Source of the DNA: Lachnospiraceae bacterium
Lineage (GTDB): Bacteria > Bacillota > Clostridia > Lachnospirales > Lachnospiraceae
Length of the DNA: 64,000 bases
NCBI GenBank assembly: GCA_022793375.1
Contig: JAAWCS010000068.1
Coordinates: 23,604-87,603 of the forward strand
Reading direction: 5' to 3'
The position numbers and the translations under genes were made by a program. The notes below the pieces were generated by a model. It made no database searches and had not been told where the DNA came from. It saw only the letters and a list, made by a program, of their open reading frames with translations. Shown piece after piece: positions 59,179 through 64,000 of the stretch (positions within the stretch are counted from its first letter, which is position 1; every line of letters begins with the position of its first letter).

Positions 59179-60789
59179 TTATCTATCTGCTTTTGCAGAA
59201 CTTTCCAGCATTTTTCCATTCCACTCACCGCAGAACTGCCGATACGCCGCATCTGGTTCCATCCAGACCCGATACCCTTTGCCAATCTCAATGCGTTCAA
59301 ACATCTGACAAGCAATCATTTTCTTTTCCTCCAAAGAAGCTTGGTCAAAGCGATCCGCCCACCCCTTAAAACACCTGTACTCAATAGCAAGTCTTTCCTT
59401 TTCCTGCGCTTTGCGCATTATTTCTACCTTTAACCTTTGGAGCTGTTCTTCGGCCCTTGCCAACTCAGTTTTTAAAATTCGGATCGCATCCGTTAAATCT
59501 TCCGCCGAATACGGACTGTCGCCTAATAAGGCTTTTCCGATTTCTGTCTGCAGCATCTTTAGTTGTTCCCGGTTCTTTTGAAGGCCAATGGAGAGACGTT
59601 TCTGTTCGGTTTGCTTTTCTGCGATCTGGCGTTTCAAGGCCAGTTCCAATCGCTCTGTCTCCGGCACATCGTCCAGTCTGGCAAATATCTTTTGCATAAC
59701 CTCACTGACAATTTTGTCGATCGAATCTGCTTGATATGTTGTCTGCCCGTCGCATTCACATAATTTACGACTTTTATGGTAACAGCTGTATTTAATCTGA
59801 TCGATCTTGTATAGCGAACCGTCTGCCCTTTTATATGTGTCCTGATAGCGAATTGTCGTAATCCGGCCACCGCAGTGCGCACAAAATATATTTCCGGACA
59901 GCATTGCTTTTCCTTTGGTCTGTAGGGCAATTCGACGTTTTTCAATATTCTTTACGTTTCTCTGGCTTAAAATTTTCTGAATCCGTTCATATGTATCCAC
60001 ATCCCGGATTTTCAGCGCCTGCAACGCGTCAGAACTTGTGCCATCTTCCAGACATCCGCAATAATACCTGCTTTTCAAGATTCGTATAACGGACATACTG
60101 GCAAATTTTTTCCCTGTGTGGGTACGATACCCTTTTTCATTCAGATATTGCGCCAGCCGCCAGGAACCATAGCCTTTATTTAGTGTTAAATCGTCCATCT
60201 GATGAATGATTTCCGCTTCTGTTTCATCAATTTCCAACTTTTTAAGCAATGTGCCTCTTTTATTTACCATACCGCTATCCGTAAGACGATAGCCAAACTT
60301 CACTTTCCCGCCTGTATAAAGTCCTTCCAATTCCATCTGCCGCATCTGAGTGCGGATGCGAATGGATATATTCTCGCTTTCGCCGCTGGCCTGCCAGAAC
60401 CGGATATAATTTAGCAGCTTATCAATATGGTTTTCAAATCTTTGCTCGCCTTCCTGGCTGCTCCATACTTCGATTCCATGTTTTACAAACCACTCTACGA
60501 CAAAAGGCGTCTCATCGTCGATTCTCCCGATGCGGTCGAACATAAACGCCAGAAGAATATCAAATTGGCCTTGTTCGGCAGCTTCCTTTAACTTCTGGAT
60601 CGCATCCCGTGAATCGGCGGATATTTTGTATCCGGACACACCTTTTTCCTCGTACTCCTTTTCGATCTGCCATCCTTGTTTCTGCGCGGCAAATTCCCGG
60701 CAGGCTATCCTCTGCATAGAAATATCGTTCTTATTTTTATCTACCTGCTTCTTCGTGGATACTCTGTAAAGACAATAAACCCGTTTCAT
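59179..60789 (-). CDS. Large serine recombinase
   Basis: A 536-residue site-specific recombinase. The resolvase domain (1-140) has the nucleophile Ser11 in 'YRVSTKKQ', 'SMQRIACREFA' and 'AFMFDRIGR'. The recombinase domain follows ('FGYRLTDSG...GYGSWRLAQYLNEKGYRTHTGKKF'), then a Cys4 zinc ribbon (CAHCGG...CYHKSRKLCEC, about 310-355) and a coiled coil (395-480). Such enzymes integrate and excise phages and conjugative elements. The gene is intact, but no complete element or att sites can be defined around it; neighbours are fragments of conjugative-element genes. Confidence 0.92.
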   Translation of the reverse strand: MKRVYCLYRVSTKKQVDKNKNDISMQRIACREFAAQKQGWQIEKEYEEKGVSGYKISADSRDAIQKLKEAAEQGQFDILLAFMFDRIGRIDDETPFVVEWFVKHGIEVWSSQEGEQRFENHIDKLLNYIRFWQASGESENISIRIRTQMRQMELEGLYTGGKVKFGYRLTDSGMVNKRGTLLKKLEIDETEAEIIHQMDDLTLNKGYGSWRLAQYLNEKGYRTHTGKKFASMSVIRILKSRYYCGCLEDGTSSDALQALKIRDVDTYERIQKILSQRNVKNIEKRRIALQTKGKAMLSGNIFCAHCGGRITTIRYQDTYKRADGSLYKIDQIKYSCYHKSRKLCECDGQTTYQADSIDKIVSEVMQKIFARLDDVPETERLELALKRQIAEKQTEQKRLSIGLQKNREQLKMLQTEIGKALLGDSPYSAEDLTDAIRILKTELARAEEQLQRLKVEIMRKAQEKERLAIEYRCFKGWADRFDQASLEEKKMIACQMFERIEIGKGYRVWMEPDAAYRQFCGEWNGKMLESSAKADR

Positions 60790-60849
60790 ATCGCAACCTC
60801 CGTTTATGTCTGCGAGCCTACACTAGTCTCGTTCTCTCCGGACAGCTTC

Positions 60850-61329
60850 TCAGCCCTTTTTATTTTGCGTCATCCTTCGATATGCGGTCCATTCGGCGTC
60901 TCTAAGCAGGCTTGTATTGGCCGCATTGACGATTGCTCCAACATGCATGTCCACAACACTGCCTTTGACGAACCCGATATGAGATTTCGGTTTGTGTTCC
61001 GAAATGATTTTTATCATATCTTTTTCCAGCATCAACTTCTTGTCCCACGGATTGATAATAAATCCAAGGCAGTCCGGCCATCTGCCCACTTCGTCAAAGA
61101 GCGCTTTAAGCGCCTGTTTTGCCACTGAAGCAGATTCACCCATTTTCAATTTCTCACTGCTCGTAAAAACAGGAATAAAATATTGACCTTGCTCGTTCAC
61201 AATAAAATGCCGGAACTTAATTGCAATCGGCTCATCGTTCGTAAACGTATCTCCCGCTTTTATCGTTTCCGGAGCACCCATCATTCTGAATATCGCATCC
61301 GGCGTTTCAATTGGAACCAGCACCTGCAT
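60850..61329 (-). pseudogene. SseB-macro domain fusion, truncated
   Basis: Residues 1-120 form an SseB-like domain ('FIVNEQGQYFIPVFTSSEKL', 'CLGFIINPWDKKLML'). Then 'GSVVDMHVGAIVNAANTSLL' (123-142) is the beginning of a macro domain, which binds ADP-ribose. The expected GGGGVDG loop is replaced by 'RDAEWTAYRRM', and the frame ends after 159 residues. Shifting the frame by one base at this point recovers a few more macro-like residues (D-R-I), then a stop. So the macro half is lost. It may still make the SseB part. Confidence 0.7.
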
Positions 61330-61509
61330 GGCTGATTCCCCCCTTTACACATCGATATATTTTTATACGCGTCGCCTCAGTTATCCGTAGCTTCCGGCAA
61401 TTGACTTATACGTTCAGACTTAATTCAGAAGGAGCGGTCGGGAAATAGATAGCTCTACACAGGGGGCTGTCGGGAAATAACGATTTAGGCCCTGATATGC
61501 TCCCTGTCA

Positions 61510-61845
61510 TTACGCCACACTTAGCCTTTTTGTATAATGGTACAAAACATCTTCCACAGCGAAATCTTCTTCGCTCTCTCCGTCGTCGCTGTTGTACCAT
61601 ACCCATTTTGTGACATAATCCATAAACCATGCCTTTTCCTTTAAAGACGTTATAATGCTGCCGAACGCTCCGTAATCTTTTGGATTTCCGTTGCCTGTAA
61701 AGCACCTGGTTCTGTCTGCGTCTTGCGTCTGATTAAACTTGTATCGGGAAAAAGCTTGTTCCAATGCCTGATAGATACGTTCCGCACGATACTTTTTTTC
61801 TTCCCGTATCTTTTCCTCGTCCATTTTTATTTCTAATTTCAGCAT
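61510..61845 (-). CDS. Conjugative-element accessory protein, hypothetical
   Basis: A 111-residue soluble protein. It begins with charged helices ('KLEIKMDEEKIREEKKYRAERIYQALEQAFSRY') and ends with 'DYGAFGSIITSLKEKAWFMDYVTKWVWYNSDDGESEEDFAVEDVLYHYT'. I recall closely similar small proteins in integrative conjugative elements of gut clostridia; their function is unknown. ATG 61845 follows AGGAGG by six bases; 20 upstream codons are not needed. It is complete, whereas the neighbouring element genes are broken. Confidence 0.65.
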   Translation of the reverse strand: MLKLEIKMDEEKIREEKKYRAERIYQALEQAFSRYKFNQTQDADRTRCFTGNGNPKDYGAFGSIITSLKEKAWFMDYVTKWVWYNSDDGESEEDFAVEDVLYHYTKRLSVA

Positions 61846-61946
61846 AGCACGCCTCCTGTCTGTAAAACCGTTTCGCTCCTGTTTGTCTTTATTATATCTG
61901 AGCAAGGGAAAATTACAATGACGCGCCAGATCGTCCCGCCTTTAAA

Positions 61947-62200
61947 TTATTCGGGCGACAGGGTAAGGAAGCCGTTTGCCCTTTGGGACGAGTCGTGGGA
62001 CTTTAGGGGCAGGCCGATTTGCATGATACCAAAGCCCAGCATAATCATTCCGGTTGCTTTTACCAGGCCGAAAATGAATTCGAACAGGTTATTGACGACC
62101 TGGAGGGGTCGCTTGTGGCCAGGGCTGTCGCCGGGAAGCAGAGCAGGGCAAAGACCAGGGCGGCGTAGATCGAAAGCCCTCTTTGCTCTTTTCGGCCCAT
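61947..62200 (-). pseudogene. Conjugative pilin-like small membrane protein, frameshifted and truncated
   Basis: ATG at 62200 begins a signal-like sequence ('LSIYAALVFALLCFPATALATSDP') that goes out of frame near 62105. The other frame continues with 'PLQVVNNLFEFIFGLVKATGMIMLGFGIMQIGL' and 'SQRANGFLTL', then stops. A single missing C in a CCCC run explains the shift. The two hydrophobic segments resemble VirB2/TrbC-type pilin-like proteins of clostridial conjugative elements. The C-terminus is also cut after 'GFLTL'. Confidence 0.6.
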
Positions 62201-62483
62201 GGAAAGCGGGGCGGTTGTTTTTCTCCGGCGTATCCGCCTCTAGTCGCCTGTTTTCCTGCATGTCTGGGCATGGTCGTGTTTCCTGGCGTTGCTACGGGCG
62301 TTTTCTGCGCTGGTGTTCTGGTTAAAGAATCTTATGGTTTGAATTCTCCCAAATCATCAATCCCTTATTCGTTCTCTTAAAATCCTTTTTGTCTCATTTT
62401 TACAATCGACCCGCATAAAAAGTCCTGCTAAGATTATTACTAACCACTATAAAGACGAGTACAAAATCACAAGGAAAATATTC

Positions 62484-62633
62484 ATGCCAAAACCCACATC
62501 CTTATCCGGCAGCAAAAATTTAATCTACCAGCGCTTAATGGAATTAAAAAAACTGCAAAACCTGTCGCAGCGGGCTTTGGTTCACAAACTCCAACTGGCC
62601 GGATATGACATGGATTTCCGTATTTTTTTATAA
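62484..62633 (+). pseudogene. XRE-family regulator, N-terminal fragment
   Basis: ATG 62484 with AAGGAAAA upstream encodes 49 residues: 'LIYQRLMELKKLQNLSQRALVHKLQLAGYDMD' is the first half of an XRE helix-turn-helix, then 'FRIFL' and a stop replace the recognition helix. It cannot bind DNA as such. The promoter of the toxin-antitoxin pair overlaps its end. Confidence 0.65.
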
Positions 62634-62637
62634 AAGC

Positions 62638-62666
62638 TTGATATGTAATGGCAAATGCGTTACAAT
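62638..62666 (+). promoter_or_regulatory. Promoter of the RelB/RelE-type pair
   Basis: TTGATA (62638-62643), 17-base spacer, TACAAT (62661-62666), followed by AGGAGG (62675-62680) and the ATG at 62690. Confidence 0.75.
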
Positions 62667-62689
62667 AATTCTATAGGAGGTATCATGCT

Positions 62690-63013
62690 ATGGAAAAAAC
62701 TGCGACATTAAATGTAAGAGTAAGCCCTGCCATAAAACAACAGGCCGAAGAAATACTGTCCCGTCTGGGTGTACCTATGTCTACCGCCATTGATATGTAT
62801 TTAAACCAAATTTCCCTCACAGGCGGTATCCCCTTTGCCGTGACTCTGCCGAAAGCTCCTGCCGTCATAAATGCCGATCTCATGTCCAATGCAGAACTTC
62901 ACGAAAAACTCCAACGGGGATATGACAATATCAAAGCAGGAAAAGTACAAAACGCTGCCGAGGCCTTTGCCCAATTCAGGGGGACGCATGCAGATGAAAC
63001 GGTATACGGTTGA
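62690..63013 (+). CDS. RelB/DinJ-family antitoxin
   Basis: A 107-residue antitoxin. The N-terminal ribbon-helix-helix ('TATLNVRVSPAIKQQAEEILSRLGVPMSTAIDMYL') binds its own promoter as a dimer, and the middle 'GGIPFAVTLP' is typical of RelB/DinJ. The C-terminal 40 residues should wrap the toxin. It overlaps the toxin gene by 26 bases. The pair probably stabilises the surrounding mobile DNA. Confidence 0.88.
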   Translation: MEKTATLNVRVSPAIKQQAEEILSRLGVPMSTAIDMYLNQISLTGGIPFAVTLPKAPAVINADLMSNAELHEKLQRGYDNIKAGKVQNAAEAFAQFRGTHADETVYG

Positions 63014-63305
63014 AATTACAGACGAGGCTCTGGCCGATATGGAGCAATTGTATCACCATATTGCCTATATATTACTTGTCCCCGGAAATGCCATGGGACA
63101 GTATAATCGAATCGCAAATAGTATCATGAAACTAAACATGTTTCCGGAACGTTTTCGTATCATGGATTCGGAACCGGAACATTCAAACGGGATTCGCAAA
63201 ATGCCCGTGGATCACTATTCAGTATTCTATGTGATTTACAATGATAAGCTCACTGTAACAAGCGTATTATATAGCGCTTCGAATATTGAAAACCGGCTAA
63301 GATAA
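62988..63305 (+). CDS. RelE/ParE-family toxin
   Basis: A 105-residue small toxin with the RelE/ParE fold: 'YTVEITDEALADMEQLYHHIAYIL', 'MKLNMFPERFRIMD', 'IRKMPVDHYSVFYVIYNDKLTVTSVLYSASN'. The Arg in 'GIRKMPV' and the C-terminal strand are typical. RelE types cut mRNA at the ribosome and ParE types poison gyrase; the sequence does not decide. ATG 62988 follows GGGGGAC; codons further upstream lie in the antitoxin gene in another frame. Confidence 0.85.
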   Translation: MQMKRYTVEITDEALADMEQLYHHIAYILLVPGNAMGQYNRIANSIMKLNMFPERFRIMDSEPEHSNGIRKMPVDHYSVFYVIYNDKLTVTSVLYSASNIENRLR

Positions 63306-63439
63306 TCCGCCGGTTTTCTTTGTTTTTATAATGTGCCGTCACATTGACAGTATAATAATGTCATAAGAAGGCACTAATAAGGAACTAAAAGTCCTTATAA
63401 AAACACATGTGACCGAATTCGAGAAAGAACATAGCAAGA

Positions 63440-63829
63440 TCACTCCTTCTTAATCCTGCACGGCGGCCGCTTTCGCCGGCGGGCTTTTTTCTCATTACGC
63501 AGGGCTTTTTCCATCTGCTGTATCCCCTTTAGTGACGTATATATGATTTTCGCTCCCATTACCGTCCCGTCTAAATACGCCTGGATACAAGCTTCGTTCT
63601 CGACTGCGTTAATCGCGCTTTCCAGATCGAGAACTTTTTCTTTTTTTGATTCTGTAAGAGACGCTTTTATCTGCTCCAGCAAAAAGTTTAATTCGTTCGT
63701 CGCTTCTTCCGCTCTGCGGCTTCCAAAAAACTTTTTTAAACGAGCTGGGGCAAACAAAGGCGAAAGCATCCTCATAACCGGAAGCCCTGCTAAGAATAGA
63801 ATAAACAATAGGAGGTTATTTTGAGGCAT
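63440..63829 (-). CDS. Hypothetical membrane-anchored protein
   Basis: A 129-residue protein not recognised. One hydrophobic N-terminal segment (about 5-25), then a soluble helical region ('EEATNELNFLLEQIKASLTESKKEKVLDLESAINAVENEACIQAYLDG') and a strongly basic end (KKARRRKRPP). The C-terminal tail resembles small phage or plasmid-borne proteins in composition only. It is transcribed towards the toxin gene. Confidence 0.5.
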   Translation of the reverse strand: MPQNNLLLFILFLAGLPVMRMLSPLFAPARLKKFFGSRRAEEATNELNFLLEQIKASLTESKKEKVLDLESAINAVENEACIQAYLDGTVMGAKIIYTSLKGIQQMEKALRNEKKARRRKRPPCRIKKE

Positions 63830-63891
63830 ATCGCAAGTGCCTTAATTTAACCTGTTGTGCTAGTGTATTGACCGTATTATATTTAGTTTAA

Positions 63892-64000
63892 TTAATTTCC
63901 ATCTACAATACCAAATTTAGGATAAAGCGATACCAGTTTAGTCCTGGCGTTGTCTGTAGTAAAATGCCATTGGATACAGGCTGTATGTTTGTTGCGGTCA
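63892..64000 (+). CDS. Second retropepsin-like gene, start only
   Basis: A frame open from 63892 to the window end reads '...YQFSPGVVCSKMPLDTGCMFVAV', with the aspartic-protease DTG. The 18 bases at 63973-63990 are identical to 30756-30773 in the first retropepsin-like gene. No start codon with a ribosome site is visible: ATG 63964 has none and lies too close to the DTG motif, so the start may be non-ATG or the copy may be partial. The rest lies outside the window. Confidence 0.45.

Noticed and set aside
61406..61705. A 99-codon basic ORF
   Set aside because: It overlaps the conserved accessory gene at 61510-61845 in another frame and has no recognisable features.

Overview
The window reads as a chromosomal segment of a moderately GC-rich Gram-positive anaerobe of the Clostridia, most likely a Lachnospiraceae member. 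The evidence is the many Cys-lipidated exported proteins, Gram-positive style Shine-Dalgarno sites (AGGAGG), an opp oligopeptide operon, LytTR and GHKL signalling proteins, a DivIVA-like protein and clostridial conjugative-element debris. No rRNA, tRNA or CRISPR array was found. Family assignments come from motifs read in the translations; no database search was run.

Region 1 (1-13.3 kb) is housekeeping and transport: the 3' end of a nicotinate phosphoribosyltransferase, a PlsC acyltransferase, a three-gene TrpX/COG2984-type ABC uptake operon with a strong promoter and a perfect palindromic operator, and an oppA-B-C-D-F operon. The opp transcript begins at a promoter near 13.24 kb, carries a leader with a terminator-like hairpin, and has a long hairpin between oppA and oppB.

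Region 2 (13.7-24.1 kb, leftward) looks like one operon: S41 protease, J-domain/TPR protein, HscC-type Hsp70, then two half-ABC exporters forming a heterodimer. A 51-bp two-hairpin repeat is tandemly amplified four times between the exporter genes; diverged or partial copies lie near 25.6 and 48.9 kb.

Region 3 (24.2-34.5 kb) holds a transglutaminase-like lipoprotein, a BaiA/FabG-like SDR, a two-component system whose histidine kinase has lost its phosphoacceptor region, and a Tat/lipoprotein flavin oxidoreductase whose promoter carries 21-bp spaced direct repeats suited to the LytTR regulator. An AT-rich island follows with an unknown gene and a retropepsin-like aspartic protease. Next come an MGMT-family protein, an Imm26-like protein, a MarR regulator with an operator, and a PPOX-family protein.

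Region 4 (34.5-58.5 kb, leftward) is a ~23-kb exopolysaccharide operon driven from about 58.5 kb. It encodes a priming sugar-phosphate transferase, glycosyltransferases, a DivIVA-like coiled coil, a Wzz-like protein fused to a degenerate GGDEF domain, a Wzy-like polymerase, a UDP-sugar epimerase, a Wzx flippase, a methyltransferase, a TupA-like ATP-grasp protein, a PglK-like ABC flippase, an FrhB-like iron-sulfur protein, a pyruvyltransferase, a metallophosphoesterase and a second Wzz-like protein. It ends in a glycosyltransferase fused out of frame to a decapitated XRE regulator.

Region 5 (58.7-64.0 kb) is a graveyard of mobile DNA: a truncated GNAT, a large serine recombinase, a truncated SseB-macro fusion, a frameshifted conjugative pilin-like gene, a truncated XRE gene, an intact RelB/RelE-type pair and, at the right edge, the start of a second retropepsin-like gene sharing an 18-base identical stretch with the one near 30.76 kb.
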